This document shows positions 32,587 through 43,541 of a stretch of DNA of 64,000 nt, in pieces; position 1 is the first letter of the stretch, and each line of letters starts with the position of its first letter. The notes below the pieces were generated by a model that was not told where the DNA came from, did not search any database, and saw nothing but the letters and a program-made list of their open reading frames with translations. The translations under genes and the position numbers were made by a program. The DNA is taken from positions 26,533,448 to 26,597,447 of the forward strand of contig NC_088296.1 in NCBI RefSeq assembly GCF_032854445.1, read 5' to 3'. Source of the stretch: Liolophura sinensis. Taxonomy: Eukaryota > Mollusca > Polyplacophora > Chitonida > Chitonidae.

Positions 32587-35500
32587 GTAATGGGGAAAAA
32601 GACATTCGTATATCAGCCATCAACCAAAATAGATGTTCAGAGTCAATAATTGCAACGTCAATTCCCAAAACAACGATTAACACGAACCACGAAAAAAATG
32701 AAGAAATTACATAAGTTCAAAATTACTTTGGAACCATGCTAAGAGAAGTAGTAAACAGTTTTCAAAGACGCAAGGAATGTTCTAGTCGAATAAATTAAAC
32801 CACTATCTAAATCATGTACCATGCTAATATATAAGTCGATACTCAAAATAAATATGGCATGATTTGGAACTATATATTCACCCAAAGTTTGTGATATTTA
32901 GAGAAGAATGGAGCTTTTGTCCTGTACTCTAGCGAGTCGTTTGAAAGGTGGATTTGTTACTGTAGCGTTTTTTCCCATTACAGTCTGCTGTTTTACACAA
33001 GACTAGTGAACTGGAGAAAGTCTTACAAGAATCTAAAGAATCACTGTCAGGAGTTATAAGGCTGCACAAGAAGATACAGGTTAGTATTTTTCATTAAACC
33101 TGTTCAGCCTGTGTTCTACCGCATACCCTGGTGAATGAATTTGGACTATGTAGAGTATTGCTATCATTCACAAATCTAGGTAACATACAGCTGTCAATCA
33201 TCTAGCCTTGATAAAGCTGTCTTTGTCATATATTATATATGTAAATTACAATTAAACAGTTAAACCCGAACCCTGACAACTTTTTATAAGGACTTAAACA
33301 GGGTAATGCATGGACTGGTGCGGGAATTCATTTGCGTGAAGGACGAGTCTATTTTACCTATTTCTGGTTTATCCAATCAGACTACCGTATTATTAATAGG
33401 CTTTCTTCTCACTGACACACACGCGATGTGCCCACCTAAGACCAAGGCCTGCATTTCATATATCATCGCCGATCATGCACTGTCATAATAATATCTATAA
33501 TATATATATAGATGTAGTGGGGCGACAGCCTTCGGGTTTGAACCAAACCAGGGGGGTGCCTGAGGTACTGTCAGAAGCATCTAAGGCTTCACCGTCAGTT
33601 GTGATCGCACGATTGAACCACATAGCTTTGGGTTTTGAGTCGACACTTGCATGTACATCACTGGACTAAAGGGAAATCCCCTCCATCCCGGCGGTGCATT
33701 GTAGACGCAGTTGTGTAGCGCTTATATTTCACCCAGTCACAGATAGGCCTACATATATAACTTCTTGAACACAAGAAGGTCTGGATGAGGTAACGGTTTT
33801 TCTGTCTGACAGGAAAACCAGGAACTTCACACTCAGGAGGTAGAAAAGGCTTATTGTGCAGCCTTGGAATCTTTACAAGCCTGGAGACAGCAATCCATAG
33901 ATGGCATAAAAACCCGCTATTCACAGTGGAGTGTGGAGTGTAGTGCTATACTCAAACATTACCAGCTACAGGCCCAGGAAATTGAGAGGATGGTACAAGA
34001 TTCCAAAGATTTATTAGCGTCAATGGACGTCGAGTGTTTAAAGGTAAGTCAGACCTGCACAATCTCTAGTACTGAAACGGTTATCACGTGTTCAAATGGA
34101 TTTCCTGCTGCCAGATCTATTAAAGCTTTATTTTTCTCAGTGTTACCCTCCGGCTGCTGTCCACTTTTCTACCCACAACAGAGTGTCCCATTAAAGCAGT
34201 AAAGTAGTGGTATGTAATGTCAAACTATAATGTTTTTCATTAACAAGGTTTGTATGTAAACAGATCTTTGCGGAAAAATGGCTTTGTATGAAATACCATG
34301 GAATTTATTAAGCGGAATTGAGAGCTGATGTGGACTGTGTAATAGATCAGGGAATGGTCTAAATGTTTGAGGTAAAAGCCAAAGGTACCTGTGTACTTTG
34401 ACAGGTAAGACATTTCAGTTCCAACCGTGTTCTTGTTACGTGTTAAGGTCAAACTATGGTTACAGTATCTCCGTTTCGGTAATCATCTCTACATCACTGT
34501 ATATGTGTTTTCAATTCTGTTTTTTTGACAGGGTTCCACGGGCTTCACCAAAACGTATGTATATATGAGTTGTATCTGGCTAGGTTTGTTATACATGTGC
34601 ACGTGACTATCGCTGGCAGATATGTTTCTGTAACACTAAGTATCAGTACTGTAGTTGTTCAAAACATGATCCAAGTTTAAAATATATCTCATCTTCAAAC
34701 ATACGTTTGTCCAGGCAAATCAGATCTAGCCTACTGGGAACATCATGGCTTTCTCATAACTGCGTGGTACACAAGATTACTACACGACTGTGTCTCTTTG
34801 TTTTCTCTCCTCTTCTGAAAGAATTGATGACCAGCTGAATGAGATTAGAGCGGATCTGGAGAAACATGAAGTCAACCAACAGAAACTTCTAGATTTCGTA
34901 CAACATGATCTTGTCTTCCCTAGACACGTGACAGTCAAGGAGACAATGCAAGGAAGTCAGGACTTAGAAGCAGCAGTCGGTGGTCAAATGTCACGCCTAC
35001 GTGTCACAAGTAGGTTCTTATATGTATAAAAGGTATACAGTAGAGTGTGCTCAGAGGACATAAACGGCTGTAGAGTTTACATTAGTATGTGCTTCGAAGA
35101 CACAAACATAAAATGGAGAAGGCGCACAGCTTTGTGTGTGAAAAACACACGATACATTGTGTTAAGAAAACAAACCGATATGAGCTGTAATACAGTAGGG
35201 TGCACCAAGAAAATGAACAGCATTCAAAGAGAAAGGAAAATGAGAAGAGTTTCCAAAAAGGCGCAAATAGTATGTGGTGTACGCTAGGGTGTGAACAAAA
35301 CACAGGCTGATCTCAGGTTTACAGAAGAGCGTGAGCAAAAGGCACAGGGTAATACAAGGTGTACAGTGCACCCTACTGTATATCTCACAGTGACCAGAAG
35401 ACACAAACTCATGTGAGGTATACTGTAGGATGTGCCTAGAAGACACAAACAAATTTGAGTTATACTGTAGGGTGTGCAAAGAACACACAAACTAATGTAA

Positions 35501-38500
35501 GGCATGCATTAGAGTGTGTACAAAATATAAACTTATGTCAGGCATCCATTGAGGTGTCCACAACAGATACAAACTAAGATGAGGCATGTATTAGGGTGTT
35601 CACAAAAGATACAAACTAATGTGGGGCATGCAATAAGGTGGGTAAAAAAACATACAAACTAATTTGAGGCATGCAAAAGGGTGGGCAAAACAGAAACAAA
35701 ATAATGTGTGGCATGCAATAAGGTGGGCAAAAAAGATACAAACTAATGTGTGGCATGCAAAAGGGTGGGCAAAACAGAAACAAACTAATGTGAGGCATGC
35801 AATAAGGTGGGCAAAAAAAATAAACACACTAATGTGTGGCATGCAATAGGGTGGGCAAAAAAGATACAAACTAACGTCAGGCATGCAATAGGGTGGGCAA
35901 AAAAGATACAAACTAATGTGAGGCATGCAATAAGGTGGGCAAAAAAGATACAAACTAATTTGAGGTATGCAGTAGGATGGGCAAAACAGAAACAAACTAA
36001 TGTGAGGCATGCAATAAGGTGGCCAAAAAAGATACAAACTAATGTGAGGCATGTAAAAGGGTGGGCAAAACAGAAACAAACTAATGTGAGGCATGCAATA
36101 GGGTGGGCAAAAAAAAACATACAAACTAATGTGAGGCATGCAATAGGGTGGGCAAAAAAACATGCAAACTAATTTGAGGTATGCAATAAGGTGGGCAAAA
36201 AAGATACAAACTAATTTGAGGTATGCAGTAGGGTGGCCAAAAAAGATACAAACTAACGTCAGGCATGCAATAAGGTGGCCAAAAAGATACACACTAATGT
36301 GTGGCATGCAATAAGGTGGGCAAAAAACACATACAAACTAATGTGAGGCATGCAATAAGGTGGGCAAAAAACACATACAAACTAATTTGAGGTATGCAGT
36401 AGGGTGGGCAAAACAGAAACAAACTAATGTGAGGCATGCAATAAGGTGGCCAAAAAAGATACAAACTAATGTGAGGCATGCAAAAGGGTGGGCAAAACAG
36501 AAACAAACTAATGTGAGGCATGCAATAGGGTGGGCAAAAAAAAAACATACAAACTAATGTGAGGCATGCAATAGGGTGGGCAAAAAAACATACAAACTAA
36601 TTTGAGGTATGCAATAAGGTGGGCAAAAAGATACAAACTAATTTGAGGTATGCAGTAGGGTGGCCAAAAAAGATACAAACTAATGTGTGGCATGCAATAA
36701 GGTGAGTAAAAAAGATACAAACTATTATGAGGCATGCAATGGAGTGGGCAAAGCTGATACAAACTAATATGGGGTCTACGGTAGGATCTGCCTAGAAGAC
36801 AAAAACTAATGTGAGGTATGTAGTAGGGTGTGCACAGAAGACACAAACTAATGTGAGGTACAAAGTAGGGTGTGCACAGAAGACAGAAACTAATTCAAGG
36901 CATAAAATAGGCTGTGCACAGAAGACACAAACTAATGTGAGGTACAAACTAGGGTGTGCACAAAAGACACAAACTAATTCGAGGCATACAATAGGGTGTG
37001 TACAGAGCACACAAACTTATGCGAGGTATACAATAGGGTGTCTACACAGGACACACACTAATGTGAGACATAAAATAGTGTATGGTACTTGTAAAGTGTA
37101 CTGTGGGCTGAGAAACCAAAAGGCATTCAGTAAGCCATCATACGAAACTTAAGTCCAAAGTAAGCTCCATACAGCATGGTTTGCTAAGAAAAAAATAAAA
37201 ATGTAGTGTATAGAACGGTATGATTTTATCAAAACAAGGAAAGCACATTGCAGTTATCTGTCAGTAGCTGTACCGTTAAAGTAGTACACATGGTGGTGTA
37301 ACCCTTGATGTCTACCTGATATTTACACTGTGTAAAAATCAGCAAGTGTAATGTTAGATCATTACTGGTGTGTGTGTAATCGTTAGTGTCCGAGTGGTAT
37401 TTACCTTATGTATACAAATCAGCAGGAGCACTGTTAGAACAGGACACATAGTAGTGTACCCTTTGGTGTCTGGGTGATATTTACCTCATGTGTAGAACTC
37501 AACAAGTCCACTGTTAGAACACAACACATCGCAGGGTACCCCTCAGTGTGTGGGTAATATATACCTCATGTGTACAAATTGGCAAGTGCAATGTTAGAAC
37601 AGGACACATACAGGAGTGTGCCATTTGGTGTCTGGGTGATATTTACCTCATGTGTAGAAATCAATAAGTCTACTGTTAGTACAGAACACATCGCAGGGTA
37701 CCCCTCAGTGTGTGGGTAATATATACCTCGTGTACAAATTGGCAAGTGCAATGTTAGAACAGGACACATACAGGAGTGTGCCATTTAGTGTCTGGGTGAT
37801 ATTTACCTCATGTGTAGAAATCAGCAAGTCCACTGTTAGAACAGAACACATCGCAGGGTACCCCTCAGTGTGTGGGTAATATATACCTCATGTGTACAAA
37901 TTGGCAAGTGCAATGTTAGAACAGGACACATATAGTAGTGTGCCATTTAGTGTCCGGGTGATATTTACCTCATGTGTAGAAATCAGCAAGTCCACTGTTA
38001 GAACAGAACACATCGCAGGGTACCCCTCAGTGTGTGGGTAATATATACCTCGTGTACAAATTGGCAAGTGCAATGTTAGAACAGGACACATCTAGTAGTG
38101 TGCCATTTAGTGTCTGGGTGATATTTACCTCATGTGTAGAAATCAGCAAGTCTACTGTTAGAACAGAACACATCGCAGGGTACCCCTCAGTGTGTGGGTA
38201 ATATATACCTCATGTGTACAAATTGGCAAGTGCAATGTTAGAACAGGACACATCTAGTAGTGTGCCATTTAGTGTCTGGGTGATATTTACCTCATGTGTA
38301 GAAATCAGCAAGTCTACTGTTAGAACAGAACACATCGCAGGGTACCCCTCAGTGTGTGGGTAATATATACCTCATGTGTACAAATTGGCAAGTGCAATGT
38401 TAGAACAGGACACATATAGGAGTGTGCCATTTGGTGTCTGGGTGATATTTACCTCATGTGTAGAAATCAACAAGTCTACTGTTAGAACAGAACACATCGC

Positions 38501-41500
38501 AGGGTACCCCTCAGTGTGTGGGTAATATATACCTCATGTGTACAAATTGGCAAGTGCAATGTTAGAACAGGACACATATAGTAGTGTGCCATTTAGTGTC
38601 TGGGTGATATTTACCTCATGTGTAGAAATCAGCAAGTCCACTGTTAGAACAGAACACATCGCAGGGTACCCCTCAGTGTGTGGGTAATATATACCTCATG
38701 TGTACAAATTGGCAAGTGCAATGTTAGAACAGGACACATATAGTAGTGTGCCATTTAGTGTCCGGGTGATATTTACCTCATGTGTAGAAATCAGCAAGTC
38801 CACTGTTAGAACAGAACACATCGCAGGGTACCCCTCAGTGTGTGGGTGATACATACCTCATGTGTACAAATTGGCAAGTGCAATGTTAGAACAGGACACA
38901 TCTAGTAGTGTGCCATTTGGTGTCTGGGTGATATTTACCTCATGTGTAGAAATCAGCAAGTCTACTGTTAGAACAGAACACATCGCAGGGTACCCCTCAG
39001 TGTGTGGGTAATATATACCTCATGTGTACAAATTGGCAAGTGCAATGTTAGAACAGGACACATATAGTAGTGTGCCATTTGGTGTCTGGGTGATATTTAC
39101 CTCATGTGTAGAAATCAACAAGTCCACTATTAGAACAGAACACATCGCAGGGTACCCCTCAGTGTGTGGGTAATATATACCTCATGTGTACAAATTGGCA
39201 AATGCAATGTTAGAACAGGACACATATAGTAGTGTGCCATTTAGTGTCTGGGTGATATTTACCTCATGTGTAGAAATCAGCAAGTCCACTGTTAGAACAG
39301 AACACATCGCAGGGTACCCCTCAGTGTGTGGGTAATATATACCTCATGTGTACAAATTGGCAAGTGCAATGTTAGAACAGGACACATATAGTAGTGTGCC
39401 ATTTAGTGTCTGGGTGATATTTACCTCATGTGTAGAAATCAGCAAGTCCACTGTTAGAACAGAACACATCGCAGGGTACCCCTCAGTGTGTGGGTAATAT
39501 ATACCTCATGTGTACAAATTGGCAAGTGCAATGTTAGAACTGGACACATCTAGTAGTGTGCCATTTGGTGTCTGGGTGATATTTACCTCACGTGTAGAAG
39601 TTTACTGTTAGAACAGACGACATTCAATGTGTGTTTATTTAGTTATTTGATTGTTGTTTTACGCCATAGTCAAGATAATTTTCACTACACGGAGGCCAGC
39701 ATGATGGTGGGAGGAAAACGGGAAGAGCCCGGGGAAACCCACGACCATCCGCTGTTATTGGCAGACTTTCCCACTTACGGCCGGAGAGAGAGCCAGCATG
39801 CCTTCCATGTGTACAAACCAGCAGGTGTACTGCTAGGACAGAACAAATAAGATATTGTACCCCTGAGTGTCTGAGTGATATTTACCCTATGTGGACAAAC
39901 CAGTAGATGTACTGTTAGAACAGAACAGGTAACATATTGTACCCCTGAGTGTCTGAGTGATATTTACCCTATGTGGACAAACCAGTAGATGTACTGTTAG
40001 AACAGAACAGGTAACATATTGTACCCCTGAGTGTCAGACTGATATTTACCATATGTGGACAAACCAGTAGATGTACTGTTAGAACAGAACAGGTAACATA
40101 TTGTACCCCTGAGTGTCTGAGTGATATTTACCCTATGTGGACAAACCAGTAGATGTACTGTTAGAACAGAACAGGTAACATATTGTACCCCTGAGTGTCT
40201 GAGTGATATTTAAACCATGTGGACAAACCAGTAGATGTACTGTTAGAACAGAACAGGTAACATATTGTACCCCTGAGTGTCTGACTGATATTTACCCCAT
40301 GTGGATAAATCAACAGGTGTACTGTTAGAACAGAACAGGTAACATATTGTACCCCTGAGTGTCTGAGTGATATTTACCCTATGTGGACAAACCAGTAGAT
40401 GTACTGTTAGAACAGAACAGGTAACATATTGTACCCATGAGTGTCTGAGTGATATTTACCCTATGTGGACAAACCAGTAGATGTACTGTTAGAACAGAAC
40501 AGGTAACATATTGTACCCCTGAGTGTCTGAGTGATATTTACCCCATGTAGACAAACCAGTAGATGTACTGATAGAACAGAACAGGTAACATATTGTACCC
40601 ATGAGTGTCTGAGTGATATTTACCCTATGTGGACAAACCAGTAGATGTACTGTTAGAACAGAACAGGTAACATATTGTACCCCTGAGTGTCTGAGTGATA
40701 TTTACCCCATGTAGACAAACCAGTAGATGTACTGTTAGAACAGAACAGGTAACATATTGTACCCATGAGTGTCTGAGTGATATTTACCCTATGTGGACAA
40801 ACCAGTAGATGTACTGTTAGAACAGAACAGGTAACATATTGTACCCATGAGTGTCTGAGTGATATTTACCCTATGTGGACAAACCAGTAGATGTACTGTT
40901 AGAACAGAACAGGTAACATATTGTACCCATGGGTGTCTGAGTGATATTTACCCCATGTGTACAAACCAGTAGATGTACTGTTAGAACAGAACAGGTAACA
41001 AATTGTACCCCTGAGTGTCTGAGTGATATTTACCCTATGTGGACAAACCAGTAGATGTACTGTTAGAACAGAACAGGTAACATATTGTACCCCTGAGTGT
41101 CTGAATGATATTTATCCCATGTGGACAAACCAGTAGATGTACTGTTAGAACAGAACAGGTAACATATTGTACCCATGAGTGTCTGAGTGATATTTACCCT
41201 ATGTGGACAAACCAGTAGATGTACTGTTAGAACAGAACAGGTAACATATTGTACCCCTGAGTGTCTGAGTGATATTTACCCTATGTGGACAAACCAGTAG
41301 ATGTACTGTTAGAACAGAACAGGTAACATATTGTACCCCTGAGTGTCTGAGTGATATTTACCCTATGTGGACAAACCAGTAGATGTACTGTTAGAACAGA
41401 ACAGGTAACATATTGTACCCCTGAGTGCCTGAGTGATATTTACCCTATGTGGACAAACCAGTAGATGTACTGTTAGAACAGAACAGGTAACATATTGTAC

Positions 41501-43541
41501 CCCTGAGTGTCTGAGTGATATTTACCCTATGTGGACAAACCAGTAGATGTACTGTTAGAACAGAACAGGTAACATATTGTACCCCTGAGTGTCTGAGTGA
41601 TATTTACCCTATGTGGACAAACCAGTAGATGTACTGTTAGAACAGAACAGGTAACATATTGTACCCCTGAGTGTCTGAGTGATATTTACCCTATGTGGAC
41701 AAACCAGTAGATGTACTGTTAGAACAGAACAGGTAACATATTGTACCCATGAGTGTCTGACTGATATTTACCCTATGTGGACAAACCAGTAGATGTACTG
41801 TTAGAACAGAACAGGTAACATATTGTACCCCGGAGTGTCTGACTGATATTTACCCCATGTAGACAAACCAGTAGATGTACTGTTAGAACAGAACAGGTAA
41901 CATATTGTACCCCTGAGTGTCTGAGTGATATTTACCCTATGTGGACAAACCAGTAGATGTACTGTTAGAACAGAACAGGTAACATATTGTACCCCTGAGT
42001 GTCTTGTCTGAGTGATATTTAAATCATATGGGCAAACTACCAGGTGTACAGAACAGATAACATATTGTAACAAATACCTCAGTGTCTTGACCTGTAATAT
42101 TTAACATATATCTGACATCAGAATATATGTCATGTCTCTTAATTATTAAACAAGTATCCAAGTAAAAACTCACCATTATTTGCTAGATTCAAATGTAGTC
42201 AAACACTTATTTCAGAGAGAAAACAACCCTCATATTTGTTTCATTATCAATAATGAAGTGTAAAAGATTCCATTATGTATATAGAAATAATTGTTGATCT
42301 AGATGTATTTCCTCACTTGATAATAGTTTGTTTTTAATATTTAAATATATTAACTCTGTTTTAAAAAATCTATTGACGAAAACTGAATGCAATACTTTTT
42401 TACTACTAATTATTCTGATGGATTAAATAGTCTTTGGGGCAATGTTACACAAGTTATGTGTGGCGAGTTACCTCCCCTACTACACAGACGGCTTCGGTAG
42501 CTGGTTACACCAACAGGCCTACTACAGCTTCATAGTGAATTGTGTGCTCATATGTGCTATAACTGACAACTAAAACCTGTGTCGGATAGAGGAAGGTATT
42601 GTTCTTGTTGTAAGTGATAAGTTTCAAACAAATTAGAGCGTTAAAAGTCTGTATTTTAACCCAGTACTTGGTCTCTGTCGTACCCGTCATTTAGTGATGG
42701 ATCCAGATCTTGTCGAAACTCAACTCTTTTAAACTGGCTGAAAATGACAGAGATCCGTGTATAAATTACATTCATACCAGCGATATGTGTCATTTTAGTC
42801 CAAGAGATTGTGCTGAGAAGGTAAAACTACGGTATGTGTACAGGTATTTACACCTCAGTCTCACAGCGTGTGTTTATGATTTGCTGTTGTTCATGCTGCT
42901 TCTGTTGTGTTTTTGCAGAGCCGACGCTGAGATTCACAGAGACAGACGACAGGAAGCTGAGAATCACTGACAGCGGCTGTGTGGTAAAGGCTGAGGGCTC
43001 GTCCGTGTGGAGGTGGAGGAGAGCTGTGACAGACGGGCGTTACCAGACGGGCAGGTACTACTGGGAGCTACACATCACCTGTTCACATGACTGTTACTGT
43101 CGTGTAGGAGTGACACAGGAGAGCTGTGATGTGAGTGAGGAGACAGACCCTGGCCGTAACTCCTGGTACATTGAGATGTTGTACAGTGGTGATGAGGTCA
43201 AGTGTTATAGTCACTGTGCTGGTGGTGAGATCAAACCTGGCTATCTACAGGACAGACGTTACACACGACCTCATCACCTGGGTGTGTACCTGGACTGTGA
43301 TGACCACAAACTGACAGTCCTGGACTGTGACAACAACCAGGTAATGTACACAGTCAGTGGTGTTATCGTCACAGAGCCTCTCGTGCCATGGGTTGAGTTT
43401 GTCGGGTATGGATCTGTGTCTGCTCGTCTGGTAACGGGTGACTCTGCACATCTGCCTCCAGTTCTCTGTGATATGATAAGCACTTCCTGCCCATCGGGTA
43501 ATTATTCATTACACCTTTTCCATCATATTATAATTTGTTGA
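31924..43541 (+). CDS. TRIM-family RING E3 ubiquitin ligase, RING-B1-B2-coiled coil-SPRY (six coding exons)
   Basis: Exons 31924-32586, 32984-33079, 33813-34043, 34532-34554, 34822-35009 and 42919-43541 join in phase to about 607 residues. All junctions have GT-AG ends. The RING is at residues 14-71 (CSIC, CQHSFCREC, CPVC), B-box 1 at about 110-149, B-box 2 at about 179-208, a coiled coil from about 225 to 400, and a B30.2/SPRY domain at the C-terminus. TRIM proteins with this layout act as ubiquitin ligases: the RING recruits the E2, the coiled coil dimerises, and SPRY binds the target, often in innate immunity. Target unknown here. Exon sizes of 96, 231 and 23 nt match those I know from vertebrate SPRY-type TRIM genes. 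The final exon has a possible donor at 43498, so an extra 3' exon is possible. The fifth intron is about 7.9 kb of mainly tandem repeats. Confidence 0.9.
32984..33079 (+). CDS. TRIM exon 2 (96 nt, coiled coil)
   Basis: Acceptor TTTTTTCCCATTACAG, 32 codons (TSELEKVLQESKESLSGVIR), donor CAG|GTTAGT, phase 0 at both ends. Heptad-like leucines continue the coiled coil. Confidence 0.88.
33813..34043 (+). CDS. TRIM exon 3 (231 nt, coiled coil)
   Basis: Acceptor TTTTTCTGTCTGACAG, 77 codons (ENQELHTQEVEKAY ... QEIERMVQDSKDLLASMD), donor AAG|GTAAGT, phase 0 at both ends. Confidence 0.9.
34532..34554 (+). CDS. TRIM exon 4, 23-nt micro-exon
   Basis: Acceptor TTTTTTTGACAG, 23 bases coding GSTGFTK plus two bases, donor AAAAC|GTATGT. 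It is needed to bring exon 5 into phase: 23 nt leaves two bases and exon 5 supplies one. Too short to show as an ORF. Confidence 0.82.
34822..35009 (+). CDS. TRIM exon 5 (188 nt, linker)
   Basis: Acceptor TCTCTCCTCTTCTGAAAG, open in the frame IDDQLNEIRADLEKHEVNQQ and on to MSRLRVT, donor ACAA|GTAGGT. It ends with one base that pairs with AG of the SPRY exon to make AAG. Confidence 0.85.
35040..37110. repeat. 42-bp minisatellite within TRIM intron 5
   Basis: About 48 copies of a 42-43 bp unit. The central block (35540-36780) has AAGATACAAACTAATGTGAG + GCATGCAATAAGGTGGGCAAAA. The flanks (35040-35540 and 36780-37110) carry an older variant with GTGTGCACAGAAGACACAAA. Divergence rises outwards from the middle, as expected when homogenisation acts in the core. 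ORFs on both strands here are by-products. Confidence 0.93.
37165..39610. repeat. 81-bp tandem repeat organised as 162-bp dimers (TRIM intron 5)
   Basis: After a leader shared with 19505-19640 and a few diverged monomers, about 14 near-identical dimers of 162 bp run to 39610. Each dimer has an A half (GTGTGCCATTTAGTGTCTGG ... GCAAGTCCACTGTTAGAACAG) and a B half (TACCCCTCAGTGTGTGGG ... GGCAAGTGCAATGTTAGAAC). The 162-bp spacing was checked at 38641 and 38803. Confidence 0.94.
39626..39806 (-). mobile_element. SINE fragment between two array domains
   Basis: Minus-strand SINE 3' two-thirds (ATTTGATTGTTGTTTTACGCC, GGCCAGCATGATGGTGGGAGG, GAGCCCGGGG, GGCCGGAGAG). The tRNA-like head is missing. It sits exactly between the dimeric (162-bp) and monomeric (82-bp) arrays. 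Confidence 0.88.
39807..42010. repeat. 82-bp monomeric tandem repeat (TRIM intron 5)
   Basis: About 26 nearly identical 82-bp units (GTAACATATTGTACCCCTGA, GTGTCTGAGTGATATTTACC, CTATGTGGACAAACCAGTAG, ATGTACTGTTAGAACAGAAC). The spacing of 82 was checked at 39929 and 40011. It is clearly related to the 81-bp units left of the SINE but homogenised separately. Confidence 0.94.
42011..42918. other. 3' end of TRIM intron 5
   Basis: AT-rich unique sequence with no repeats, leading to the SPRY exon acceptor at 42918. Confidence 0.6.
42919..43541 (+). CDS. TRIM exon 6: B30.2/SPRY domain
   Basis: Acceptor TTGTGTTTTTGCAG. The frame gives PTLRFTETDDRKLRITDSGC, then YYWELHITCSH..CRVGVTQES, then RPHHLGVYLDCDDHKLTVLD and VPWVEFVGYGSVSARL, a SPRY fold. 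The usual LDP and WEV motifs of vertebrate PRY/SPRY are replaced or weak. The tail after CPSG is short and hydrophobic, and a GTAATT at 43498 may be a donor instead. Confidence 0.9.

Noticed and set aside
35600-36850. Long minus-strand ORFs in the 42-bp array (Cys/Pro-rich repeats)
   Set aside because: They lie in an intron of the TRIM gene on the opposite strand and arise from the repeat period being a multiple of three; they shift frame wherever a unit has 43 bp.
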